This document shows positions 26,209 to 34,424 of a stretch of DNA of 64,000 bases, piece by piece (the first letter of the stretch is position 1; each line of letters opens with the position of its first letter). The stretch is from JAOUGY01 sp963825585. Lineage in GTDB: Bacteria; Actinomycetota; Acidimicrobiia; Spongiisociales; ZC4RG35. The position numbers and the translations under genes are program-made. The notes under the pieces were generated by a model that was given only the letters and a program-made list of their open reading frames with translations, was not told the origin of the DNA and ran no database searches. The stretch lies in the NCBI GenBank assembly GCA_963825585.1, contig CAWGTX010000001.1, positions 496,001 to 560,000 of the forward strand, read 5' to 3'.

Positions 26209-27156
26209 TTGCCCGCAGTCACCGTCGACAACCTGCTCACCCTCCCCAGGGTCGCCGAGCCGCTCAACGCCACCGATCGTGCCGTCAAGAGCGTCACCAC
26301 CGCCCCGAAGGGTTTCGAGGGTGAGGGGTTCCCGGTCCGCCGCGCCTTCGCCGGCGTCGACCTCGCCGACCTCGACCCCTTCGTCCACCTCGACCAGATG
26401 GGGGAGGTGGAATACGCGCCCGGGGAGCCGAAGGGAACTCCGTGGCATCCGCATCGCGGCTTCGAGACGGTGACCTACATGATCGACGGGGTCATGGATC
26501 ACAAGGATTCCAACGGCGGTGGCGGCAGCATCTCCAACGGCGACACTCAGTGGATGACGGCAGGTGCCGGCATCCTCCACATCGAAACGCCGCCGGAGTG
26601 GCTGGTACAGGCCGGTGGCCTGTTCCACGGCTTCCAGCTGTGGGTGAACCTCCCGGCCAAGGACAAGTTCATCGCACCCCGATACCAGGAGTTGCGCGGC
26701 GAGGAGGTCGGGTTGATCACGTCTCCGGACGGGGCCACCCTGCTGAGGCTCATCGCCGGGGAGATCGATGGACACCAGGGCCCGGGCTCGACCCACACCC
26801 CCATGTCGATGGTGCACGCCACCATGTCGCCGGGATCCAGGCTTCGGCTTCCCTGGCGTCGGGACTTCAACGCCCTGGTGTATGTGCTCAACGGCAACGC
26901 AACGTTCGGGCCGGAACGCCGCCGAGCAGGCATGGGACAGCTCGTGGTGTTCGGTCCCGGTGATTCACTCGCCGTCATCGCCGACGACGGTCAGGAGGGT
27001 CGGAGCCCCAACGTGGATCTGCTGATCCTGGGCGGGCTCCCGATCCGCGAGCAGGTGGCCTGGTACGGACCGTTCGTCATGAACACCGACGAGGAACTGC
27101 GTCAGGCGATGGCCGACTTCCAGGCCGGCAAGCTGGGGCTGATCCCCGCCCATTAG
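26209..27156 (+). CDS. Pirin family protein
   Basis: 315 aa from TTG 26209, chosen because GAGGAG lies 6 nt upstream and the product then starts at the conserved N-terminal segment (TDRAVKSVTTAPKGFEGEGFPVRRAF). Metal-binding cupin residues are in HPHRGFETVTYMIDG and AGAGILHIETP; the pirin C-terminal cupin covers about residues 180-300. Pirins are bicupins with iron or other metal; some have quercetinase activity and others modulate transcription. No partner gene indicates which applies here. Confidence 0.85.
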   Translation: MPAVTVDNLLTLPRVAEPLNATDRAVKSVTTAPKGFEGEGFPVRRAFAGVDLADLDPFVHLDQMGEVEYAPGEPKGTPWHPHRGFETVTYMIDGVMDHKDSNGGGGSISNGDTQWMTAGAGILHIETPPEWLVQAGGLFHGFQLWVNLPAKDKFIAPRYQELRGEEVGLITSPDGATLLRLIAGEIDGHQGPGSTHTPMSMVHATMSPGSRLRLPWRRDFNALVYVLNGNATFGPERRRAGMGQLVVFGPGDSLAVIADDGQEGRSPNVDLLILGGLPIREQVAWYGPFVMNTDEELRQAMADFQAGKLGLIPAH

Positions 27157-27172
27157 GCTCCGGCGCTCGACG

Positions 27173-28822
27173 ATGCGGTGGGTGGCGATGCGAAGGACTC
27201 CGAGGGTGGGGATTCTGCTGGTGCTGTGCGTGGCATGGCTGGCGTTCGTGGCGGTGGTGCCGGTCTGGGCCTCCGAGATCCCCAATTACGAGCCCGACGA
27301 GTTCGACTTGCTGTTCCGGACGGCGCCGCTCGACAACCTGGCCGAGATCGGCCCCGCCCCTTCGATAACGGGGTCATCCGGCGTGGACGCCCGCATCCGT
27401 GCGTTGGCGGAGGAGCGGGGATACCGTCGCCGGCCGCTCCCGGCCGGGGCGTTGGGTCGGGCCGACGGCGTGCTCATGCAGCCTGCCATGGCCGTCGGGT
27501 GGGAGGCGTTGCAGGCCGATGCCAGGGCGAGCGGCATCTCGCTGCGGGCCGTGTCCGGGTACCGATCGCATGGCGACCAGGTGGCGGTGTTCGTGGGCAA
27601 GCTCACGGGAACCAGCGACGCGGCCATCGCCACCCGGCTGCGGACCGCAGCCGCTCCCGGATACTCCAAACACCACACGGGTTACGCCATCGACGTGACC
27701 GCTCCGGGGACCCAGTTCTACGGCTTCGGTGGGACCGCAGCGTGGCGGTGGCTGTCGGCCGACAACGCCCAGGCCGCCAAACGCAACGGTTTCATCCCCA
27801 GCTATCCGGCGGGCGCCTCGTCACAGGGGCCGATTCCCGAACCCTGGGAGTGGGTGTATGTGGGCGTCGATGTGGTCGAATGCGGCCGCGCCACCATCGG
27901 CATGCCCGCCGGTAGCGTCGATGACATCGTCTCGTGCGGTGACCATCCGCTGGCGCGCGGAGCCGCCGTCCACGTCGCCGCCAGGGCACTGGGGGTGTGG
28001 CCGGTGACCGACCCCGTTGCCGGCGTCTTCGATGACGATGACGGACTCGCGTTCGAACCCGAGATCGACCTCCTGGCGTCGTCGGGTCGGCTCGCTGGCT
28101 GTGGCGAACGACTGGTGTGCCCCTTCGACTACCTGACCGCTGACGAGATGGCAGTCTTCGCCGTCGATGCCTTCGGCCTCGATCCTGACTCCGACCTGCT
28201 GGAGGGCATCGCCGGATCGGTGGCGGCGGTACGGTCAGACCTGGTCGACCTCGTACTCGCCGCCTACGACAGTGGTGAGCTCACCCGGCCGGGAAGGCTG
28301 GTGGATTCCATCGACTCGGTGTTCGCCGCCGACATCATGTGGCTAGCGTCCGAGGGCATCAGTCGGGGGTGTAATCCGCCGTTCAACGACCTGTTCTGCG
28401 GTGACGACCCGGTGACGCGCGGTCAGATGGCCGCCTTCCTGAGCCGAGCTCTCGTTCTGCCGGACGGCGATGCATCGTTCTCCGACACGGTCGGCCATGT
28501 GTTCGCCGCCGATGCAGCCCGGCTGGCCGCTGCCGGGAGCGCCCGCGGATGCAACCCCCCCGCCAACGACCGTTTCTGCCCTGACGAGGTGGTGACCAGG
28601 GGCCAGATGGCGGCGTTCCTCAGCCGGGCGCTGGAGCTACCGGACGCCGACAACACGTTCACGGACACGGCGGGGAGCGTCTTCGCCGAGGATGCCGCTC
28701 GCCTGGCTGCGGCCGGCATCACCCTCGGTTGCAACCCGCCTGCCAACGACCGGTTCTGCCCCGAGGACCCTGTCACGCGGGGTCAGATGGCCGCGTTCCT
28801 GCACCGGGGACTGACTCGATAG
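27173..28822 (+). CDS. Secreted VanY-like domain protein with three C-terminal SLH-like repeats
   Basis: 549 aa. Signal peptide (VGILLVLCVAWLAFVAVVPVWA), M15/VanY-like domain (about 80-240) and three repeats at about 380-549 with GCNPPxND, FCxD and VTRGQMAAFL, a pattern shared with the 34.4-kb protein. SKHHTGYAIDV keeps the first two zinc ligands, but the usual EPWH is EPWEW, so the third ligand His is Glu. The protein may be a weak or inactive peptidase, or a wall-binding protein. The start could also be ATG 27188. The 3' end overlaps the convergent permease gene by 50 bp. Confidence 0.82.
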   Translation: MRWVAMRRTPRVGILLVLCVAWLAFVAVVPVWASEIPNYEPDEFDLLFRTAPLDNLAEIGPAPSITGSSGVDARIRALAEERGYRRRPLPAGALGRADGVLMQPAMAVGWEALQADARASGISLRAVSGYRSHGDQVAVFVGKLTGTSDAAIATRLRTAAAPGYSKHHTGYAIDVTAPGTQFYGFGGTAAWRWLSADNAQAAKRNGFIPSYPAGASSQGPIPEPWEWVYVGVDVVECGRATIGMPAGSVDDIVSCGDHPLARGAAVHVAARALGVWPVTDPVAGVFDDDDGLAFEPEIDLLASSGRLAGCGERLVCPFDYLTADEMAVFAVDAFGLDPDSDLLEGIAGSVAAVRSDLVDLVLAAYDSGELTRPGRLVDSIDSVFAADIMWLASEGISRGCNPPFNDLFCGDDPVTRGQMAAFLSRALVLPDGDASFSDTVGHVFAADAARLAAAGSARGCNPPANDRFCPDEVVTRGQMAAFLSRALELPDADNTFTDTAGSVFAEDAARLAAAGITLGCNPPANDRFCPEDPVTRGQMAAFLHRGLTR

Positions 28823-29957
28823 GACCCTCGTCCATGGCCCCGGCCGCCGGTGGCCCCCCGTGGCGGCCGGTTTTCTGAGGCCCGTAGGGGCGGTCGGTGA
28901 ACAACACCACCAACGACTCCTCGGGGTTGTCGGAGAGGGCCTGGTGCACGGCGACCGCAACGGCCGCCAGCGGTACCGAGAGGAACGCTCCCACCAGCCC
29001 GAAGGCGACACCACCGATGCTGATGGCGATCAGGATCACGAAGGGGTGGAGGGCGAGGGCACGCTTGAACACGATCGGGTACAGCACGTTGCCCTCGAAC
29101 TGCTGAACGGCGATCACCACGCCGAGGATGATGAGCCCGTCGGTGACGCCGCCGTTCACGAACGCCACGGCCACCGCCACCAGCCCCGACAGGAACGCGC
29201 CCACCACCGGCAGGAACCCGCCGATGAAGACCAGGATCATCAGCGGCACCACCAGCGGTGTGCCCACGATGGCGAGGCCGATACCGATGAGCACGGCGTC
29301 GATGGCGCCGACCAGCGCCAGCCCGCGCACGTAGTTGGAGAGCGTTCGCCAGGCCGTCTCGAAACCACGCCGAAGCCCTTCGAGGTTCGAGCTGCGATCC
29401 AGCACCGCCTGGTAGGCACGGTCGCCGTCGCGTAGGAAGTAGAACATGGCGAACAGCATGAGACCGAGGCCGGTCACGATGTTGACGGCGGCTGTGGCGC
29501 CACCCAGCACTCCACCGATGATGCTGCTGGCGTTGTCACGGATCGACGTGATGGCCGAGTCGATGTAGCCCTGGATGTCGGTGTCCGACAGCTGGAGCGG
29601 TCCTTCCTCCAGCCAGGCGACCACCTCGTCGGTCGCCCGGGTCAGGTCGTCGGCCAGGGGGGCGATGCCGTTGGCGAACGAGGGCACCGCCAGCCCGATG
29701 ACGAGGCCCACGATCGGGATGGTCGCGAGGATGCCGCCCCACACGGCCGCCATCGGTGACCAACCGCGCTTCTTCAGCGCCATCACGATGGGGGAGAGCA
29801 CGGTGGTGGGGAACAGGGCGAGGATGATCGGGATGATGACGACGTCGACGAACGCCAGTGCCAGGAAGGTGACGTACACGGTCGCCAGCAGGAGCAGGTA
29901 CCGCCATCCGAACGCGGTGGCGCGGTTCAACCAGGCGGGGATGGGGGTTTCGGGCAT
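28773..29957 (-). CDS. AI-2E family transporter
   Basis: 394 aa with about eight membrane segments in the family pattern: YVTFLALAFVDVVIIPIILALFPTTVLSPI, the amphipathic insert (SDTDIQGYIDSAITSI), FLRDGDRAYQAVLDR, GGFLPVVGAFLSGLVAVAVAF and QQFEGNVLYPIVFKRALALHPFVILIAI. Members include TqsA and Na+/H+ antiporter-like exporters; the substrate is not assignable. The C-terminal 50 residues are a polar Pro/Gly-rich tail. The start was chosen at ATG 29957, 6 nt from a TATTCT box. Confidence 0.85.
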   Translation of the reverse strand: MPETPIPAWLNRATAFGWRYLLLLATVYVTFLALAFVDVVIIPIILALFPTTVLSPIVMALKKRGWSPMAAVWGGILATIPIVGLVIGLAVPSFANGIAPLADDLTRATDEVVAWLEEGPLQLSDTDIQGYIDSAITSIRDNASSIIGGVLGGATAAVNIVTGLGLMLFAMFYFLRDGDRAYQAVLDRSSNLEGLRRGFETAWRTLSNYVRGLALVGAIDAVLIGIGLAIVGTPLVVPLMILVFIGGFLPVVGAFLSGLVAVAVAFVNGGVTDGLIILGVVIAVQQFEGNVLYPIVFKRALALHPFVILIAISIGGVAFGLVGAFLSVPLAAVAVAVHQALSDNPEESLVVLFTDRPYGPQKTGRHGGPPAAGAMDEGPIESVPGAGTRPSDPA

Positions 29958-29963
29958 GGCCGG

Positions 29964-30014
29964 AGAATAGTGTCCGGTTGCCTCTGGCCCCGGCGTCTGT
30001 TCCCGATCTACGCT
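29964..30014. promoter_or_regulatory. Divergent leaderless -10 elements
   Basis: Minus-strand TATTCT (29964-29969) lies 6 nt before ATG 29957; plus-strand TACGCT (30009-30014) lies 6 nt before GTG 30021. No ribosome binding site is seen at either start. Confidence 0.5.
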
Positions 30015-30020
30015 GCCGAC

Positions 30021-31238
30021 GTGAGCCGAATCACCCAACCCCTGGCACCGTCCGACTACATCGCCATCGAGTACGAGCTGGGAGCCCACAACTACAAACC
30101 GCTCGACGTGATCCTCACCCGCGGGGAAGGCGTGTGGGTGTGGGACGTCGAGGGCAACCGGTATCTCGACTGCCTGGCGGCGTATTCGGCCGTCAACCAG
30201 GGTCACTGTCATCCCCGCATCCTCGAGGCGATGATCGAGCAGGCGCGCAAGCTCACCATCACCTCGCGGGCGTTCCGGAACGACCAGCTGGCGCTGCTGT
30301 ACGACGAGGTCGCCCGGCTCACCGGGGCGCACAAGGTGCTGCCGATGAACAGCGGAGCCGAAGCCGTCGAGAGCGCCGTGAAGGCGGTCCGGAAGTGGGG
30401 CTACGAGGTGAAGGGCGTGCCGGCCGACGCCGCCGAGATCATCGTTGCCGCCAACAACTTCCACGGTCGAACGCTCGGCATCGTGGGGTTCAGCACCGAT
30501 CCGGTGGCCCGCAAGAACTTCGGTCCGTTCGCTCCTGGCTTCGTGGTCATCCCCTTCGGTGACGCCGCAGCCCTCGAGGCCGCCATCACGCCGAACACGG
30601 TGGCATTTTTGGTGGAGCCGATCCAGGGGGAGGCCGGAGTGGTCATCCCGCCGGAGGGCTATCTCCGGCAGATCCGGGACATCTGCACCCGGAATGGTGT
30701 GATGCTCATCCTCGACGAGATCCAAACCGGCCTGGGTCGCACGGGCAAGCTGTTCGCCGAGGACCATGAGCAGGTGGAGGCCGATGTGACCCTGATCGGG
30801 AAGGCGTTCTCGGGTGGCTTCTACCCGGTGTCGGCGGTGCTCTCCAACAAGGAGGTGCTGGGCGTGCTGCGGCCGGGCGAGCACGGGTCGACCTTCGGTG
30901 GCAACCCGCTCGCCTGCGCGGTCGCCCGGATGGCGCTGCATGTGCTGGTCGACGAGGGCATGATCGAGAACTCGGCGGTGCAGGGCGCCTACTTCCTCGG
31001 GCAGCTGAAGCGGATCGAATCGCCGGTGATCAAGGAGGTGCGTGGTCGCGGTCTGATGATCGCGGTGGAACTGCACCCGGAAGCCGGTGGCGCCCGCCAG
31101 TTCTGCGAGCTGCTCCGGGAACGCGGCATGTTGTGCAAGGAGACCCACCACGACACCATCCGGCTGGCGCCGCCGCTGGTGATTACCCGCGATCAGATCG
31201 ACTGGGCGCTCGAACAGCTGGCCGCAGTGTTCGCGTGA
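30021..31238 (+). CDS. rocD: Ornithine--oxo-acid aminotransferase
   Basis: 405 aa, class III PLP aminotransferase. N-terminal EYELGAHNYKPLDVILTRGEG is characteristic of ornithine aminotransferase. The cofactor region includes MNSGAEAVESAVK, ILDEIQTGLGRTG and the Schiff-base Lys in LIGKAFSGGFYPVSA; GSTFGGNPLACAVA follows. It converts ornithine plus 2-oxoglutarate to glutamate semialdehyde plus glutamate in arginine/ornithine catabolism. It stands alone, with no arginase or proline genes beside it. Confidence 0.92.
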   Translation: MSRITQPLAPSDYIAIEYELGAHNYKPLDVILTRGEGVWVWDVEGNRYLDCLAAYSAVNQGHCHPRILEAMIEQARKLTITSRAFRNDQLALLYDEVARLTGAHKVLPMNSGAEAVESAVKAVRKWGYEVKGVPADAAEIIVAANNFHGRTLGIVGFSTDPVARKNFGPFAPGFVVIPFGDAAALEAAITPNTVAFLVEPIQGEAGVVIPPEGYLRQIRDICTRNGVMLILDEIQTGLGRTGKLFAEDHEQVEADVTLIGKAFSGGFYPVSAVLSNKEVLGVLRPGEHGSTFGGNPLACAVARMALHVLVDEGMIENSAVQGAYFLGQLKRIESPVIKEVRGRGLMIAVELHPEAGGARQFCELLRERGMLCKETHHDTIRLAPPLVITRDQIDWALEQLAAVFA

Positions 31239-31256
31239 CGGCTGCTCCGGTCCGGT

Positions 31257-31997
31257 TCAGTTCTGTGCATCCGGGCGCTGGGAGATGACCACTTCGGCGA
31301 GCTCGACGTAGGAGGCCACGAACTCGGCGAACCTGAGGTGGAGCTCGGTGGTGACGACGGCGGTGGCCAGTGCCGACAGCTGGGCAGCGTCGCTCGTCAG
31401 CTTGGCGATCCCTTCGGTTGGCATGCCCGCCTCCTCGAAACCGGCCCACACGTGTCGATCGAAGACCGTCCGGAACCGTTCGGTGATGGCGGTCACGGCT
31501 TCGCGTAGGGCGGCGTACTCGTCGAGGATCTCTGCCACGGGAATGCCAATCCGCGCTACCGAGGGTCCGATCTCGGCGAAGGCGGGGTCGGCGATCACGA
31601 TGTCGGAGCCGTCGAACTCGACGAGCCCGACCTCGACGGCCCGCACCATGTCGGCCTGGGTGAGTTCGACTCCGCTGAACCTGGCGGCGAACTCATCGGG
31701 TGCCAGCCGCAGCGGCTCCCGAGTGAACCCCGGAGCCACCTCGCCGAGGCCGAGCAGGTGGTCGAGCGACATGCCGCTCGACCAGGCGTCCAGCGCCTCC
31801 TTGATGGCGCTGAGTGAGAAGCCGCGGTCCCCGAGGTGGGCGATGAGTCGAAGCCGGTCGCGGTGGTTGCGGTCGTAGTAGCCGACCCGGCCCCGCCGCT
31901 CGGGTGGGGGAAGAAGACCTTTGCTCTGGTAGAGGCGGACGGTCGACACGGGGATTCCGGCTTCCTGTGCCAACTGGTCGATGGTGATCTCGGTCAT
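31257..31997 (-). CDS. MerR family transcriptional regulator
   Basis: 246 aa. N-terminal MerR winged HTH: MTEITIDQLAQEAGIPVSTVRLYQSKGLLPPP, GRVGYYDRNHRDRLRLIAHLGDRGFSLSAIKEAL. The C-terminal about 150 residues form a helical effector or dimer region with no Cys cluster, so metal sensing is unlikely. ATG 31997 is preceded by GGCGGAGA. It is divergent from the YndJ/DUF1990 gene, with a perfect palindrome between them as probable operator; the pair may be a regulator and its target. Confidence 0.88.
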   Translation of the reverse strand: MTEITIDQLAQEAGIPVSTVRLYQSKGLLPPPERRGRVGYYDRNHRDRLRLIAHLGDRGFSLSAIKEALDAWSSGMSLDHLLGLGEVAPGFTREPLRLAPDEFAARFSGVELTQADMVRAVEVGLVEFDGSDIVIADPAFAEIGPSVARIGIPVAEILDEYAALREAVTAITERFRTVFDRHVWAGFEEAGMPTEGIAKLTSDAAQLSALATAVVTTELHLRFAEFVASYVELAEVVISQRPDAQN

Positions 31998-32021
31998 TGT
32001 CTCCGCCTCAACTTGATACCA

Positions 32022-32038
32022 TTTACTAACGTAGTAAA
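32022..32038. promoter_or_regulatory. 17-bp perfect palindrome, probable MerR operator
   Basis: TTTACTAACGTAGTAAA: two 7-bp arms with a 3-bp centre, 24 bp from the merR-type start and 12 bp from the divergent gene start. It is AT-rich against a very GC-rich background. Its location suggests autoregulation and control of the divergent gene. Confidence 0.6.
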
Positions 32039-32050
32039 CAGTAGTCATAT

Positions 32051-33688
32051 ATGAGTCAGCTGAGCGCTTCTCCTTCCAGTCGCAGGTCCCGGGTGGGCGG
32101 GTTGGGAAGAATGGTCGTGGGCGGGTTGGGAAGAATGGTCGTGGGTGGGTTGGGAAGAATGGTCGTGGGCGGGTTGGGAAGAATGGTCGTGGGCGGGTTG
32201 GGAAGAATGGTCGTGGGTGGGTTGGACCGAATGGTCGTGGGTGTGGCTGCGTGGGGTGTGTGGTTGGCGATCGTCCGTCCCACCTGGACGGCCGCAGTGC
32301 TGGTACTCGGTCCATTGGTGGTTGTTCCGCTCGGCCTGGCCATCGCCGATCAGCCCGCCAACGGCCCAACCACGTCGGTGCTGGCGACACTCACCCGACT
32401 GGCCCCGTTTGCCGCGGCCGCGGCGGCGGCAGCGTTCGCACCGGAGCCAGGGTGGGTGGCGGCAGCGCTGACCCTCCCATGGCTGGCCCTGGGTATCACG
32501 GCGGGGGTCATCGGTGTCGGCCGGTTCCTCTCCCGGCGAAGCGTCGACGCCGCCGTGGGCACCGACGCCGCACTCCTGTTCCTGGCGGTCGGTGCGGGGT
32601 GGCTGACGATCAGTCGCGCCGGGCTCAACCCGTTGGGATTCTCGGACGCGATCGTGGAGCTCACTGCCGTTCACTTCCACTACGCCGGATTCGCGCTGCC
32701 GTTGATCGTCGGCGTGGTCGCCTCGATCCTGGGCCGGTCACCGATCGTGCCGATCTGGGTTGTGGTCGCGGTCCCGTTGACGGCCGTCGGCATCACGGTG
32801 GGGGGGACGGCCGAATGGGTGTCCGCCACCGTCATGGCGGCCGGTGGCCTGGCCGCATCGTTGCTCGTGTTCAGGGTGGCCATCGGGACGCCCCACACGA
32901 AGGCACGGATCCCCCTCCTCGTCGCCGCATCCTCGCTGATGGCGGGCATGCTGCTGGCGCTCGGCTGGGCATGGTCGATACGGTTCGGCTGGGATTATCT
33001 CGGCCTCGATGGGATGGCCCGCTACCACGGATCCCTCAACGGCCTTGGCTTCGGACTGATCGGGCTGGTGGGTCTCCACCTACTCGGCACCGAGGAATGC
33101 CCGCCTGCCATGCCGATCGTGGTGCACCCGTTCCGGCCGTCCGCCCGGCGGCTGGCGGAGATTGCGTCCGTTGCCGGGCTCGAGCAGCCGACCAGCCCTG
33201 TCGGTCTCCTCAATGGCCCTGTCCCCGCCGGCTATCAGAGCGCCCAGTGGAGCCGTGAGGTCGCCAACGGATTCGACGCCGCCGGTGACGCGGTTCGCCG
33301 TTGGCGGGGCCAGCGGAACGCAGGTATCACCCTGGCCCAGCCCGATCCTCCCCTCGAGGTCGGGTCGACGGTGGCGCTGGCGATCCCCGTGGGTCCGATG
33401 TCGGTGAGTGCGTCCGCTCGCATCGTCGACCTGGTCGACGAGCCGAACCGGTTCGGGTTCACCTATGCCACCCTTCCCCACCATCCCGAGGACGGCGAGG
33501 AGTCGTTCATCGTCGAGCGCAGAGCCGACGGAAGTGTCCACTACGTGATCACGGCGGTGTGGCGGCCGGCGATGATGCTGACCCGGTTGATTCCACCGCT
33601 CACCGGATTCGTGCAGCGCCGGGCGATCGGTCGTTATCTCGCTGGGGTGTCGGGCTGGGTCCCGACGGGAGCATCGACTTCCGGCTGA
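32051..33688 (+). CDS. YndJ-like membrane protein fused to DUF1990 domain
   Basis: 545 aa. After an unusual N terminus made of six GGLGRMVV octapeptides (residues about 16-63), residues about 65-345 form an 8-10 segment YndJ-type membrane domain (GLNPLGFSDAIVELTAVHFHYAGFALP; RYHGSLNGLGFGLIGLVG). Residues about 365-540 are a DUF1990 domain (AQWSREVANGFDAAGDAVRRWRG; EESFIVERRADGSVHYVI). Normal YndJ-type proteins begin close to the first membrane segment, so the true start may be the Met in the last octapeptides, leaving the 24-bp repeats in the leader. The function is unknown. Confidence 0.75.
   Translation: MSQLSASPSSRRSRVGGLGRMVVGGLGRMVVGGLGRMVVGGLGRMVVGGLGRMVVGGLDRMVVGVAAWGVWLAIVRPTWTAAVLVLGPLVVVPLGLAIADQPANGPTTSVLATLTRLAPFAAAAAAAAFAPEPGWVAAALTLPWLALGITAGVIGVGRFLSRRSVDAAVGTDAALLFLAVGAGWLTISRAGLNPLGFSDAIVELTAVHFHYAGFALPLIVGVVASILGRSPIVPIWVVVAVPLTAVGITVGGTAEWVSATVMAAGGLAASLLVFRVAIGTPHTKARIPLLVAASSLMAGMLLALGWAWSIRFGWDYLGLDGMARYHGSLNGLGFGLIGLVGLHLLGTEECPPAMPIVVHPFRPSARRLAEIASVAGLEQPTSPVGLLNGPVPAGYQSAQWSREVANGFDAAGDAVRRWRGQRNAGITLAQPDPPLEVGSTVALAIPVGPMSVSASARIVDLVDEPNRFGFTYATLPHHPEDGEESFIVERRADGSVHYVITAVWRPAMMLTRLIPPLTGFVQRRAIGRYLAGVSGWVPTGASTSG
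32095..32238. repeat. 24-bp tandem repeat, six units
   Basis: Units of GGGYGGGTTGGGAAGAATGG plus TCGT start at 32095 and every 24 bp to 32215; the sixth unit differs (TTGGACCG). The period is a multiple of three, so copy-number change would keep the frame open as GGLGRMVV repeats. Located 44 bp into the downstream ORF and next to the palindromic operator. Confidence 0.85.
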
Positions 33689-33700
33689 TCGGAGGGAGCG

Positions 33701-34420
33701 TCAGCCTGGTCGATCGACGTCCGAGAGGAACACCGTGACGGCGTGGCGGTAGGCGTCGGGTTGGTCACGGCGTATCGAGTGGCCGGCGCCGTCGATGGTC
33801 TGCGCTTGGATCGTTGTGTTCTCCCTCACCCAGGCGGCGTCGGAGGGGGTGATGATGGCGCCCAGTGCGGGGTCGCCGACGAGCAGCAGGGCGGGAGCGC
33901 GGATCGCCAAAGCGGTCTCGTGCCACGGTTCGGCGAGCCACTCGATCCGACGTTCGAACAGCGCCGGATCCACCTGCGCCTTGGACTCGGCCCAGGGATC
34001 GATCTCGTCGTCGGTCCAATGCGGGTTGTCGACCCGGCATTGGGCGGCCCGCTCTCGCAGCGGCGTGGACCGCATCCTGGTGATCCACTCCTGATAGGGG
34101 GACGGATCCCATTCGGTGGCGGCGGGCCGCCATGGCGGGTCCTCGAGGACGATTGCGAGCACAAGTTCCGGATGCCGCGCTGCCGTCAGGGCGGCGGTGA
34201 CGGCGCCCATCGAGTGGCCGACCAGCACCGACGGCTGGTGAAGGTGGGCGATCAAGTCGGCAACGTGCTGGGCCGCACCGAACGGTCCCTCCGGTAGCGG
34301 GGCGCCACCGTGGCCCCGGGCGTCGGGAGCGCTCACCTCTCCGAACCGTCCGAAGAACGTCGACCACGGCGACCAGCACCGCCCGGAGTCCGAGAAGCCG
34401 TGAAGGAGGACGATGCGCAC
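33701..34420 (-). CDS. Alpha/beta hydrolase
   Basis: 239 aa, compact alpha/beta hydrolase. Oxyanion segment VLLHGFSDSGRCW, APDARGHGGA, nucleophile Ser in LVGHSMGAVTA, and the catalytic His in GAGHSIRRD. The variable cap (about 110-180) has no diagnostic features, so the substrate is unknown. It starts with GTG 4 bp after the stop of the AMIN/SLH gene, so it is probably co-transcribed with that gene. The junction contains the palindrome GGTCTCAGAGACC (34421-34433). Confidence 0.82.
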   Translation of the reverse strand: MRIVLLHGFSDSGRCWSPWSTFFGRFGEVSAPDARGHGGAPLPEGPFGAAQHVADLIAHLHQPSVLVGHSMGAVTAALTAARHPELVLAIVLEDPPWRPAATEWDPSPYQEWITRMRSTPLRERAAQCRVDNPHWTDDEIDPWAESKAQVDPALFERRIEWLAEPWHETALAIRAPALLLVGDPALGAIITPSDAAWVRENTTIQAQTIDGAGHSIRRDQPDAYRHAVTVFLSDVDRPG

Positions 34421-34424
34421 GGTC

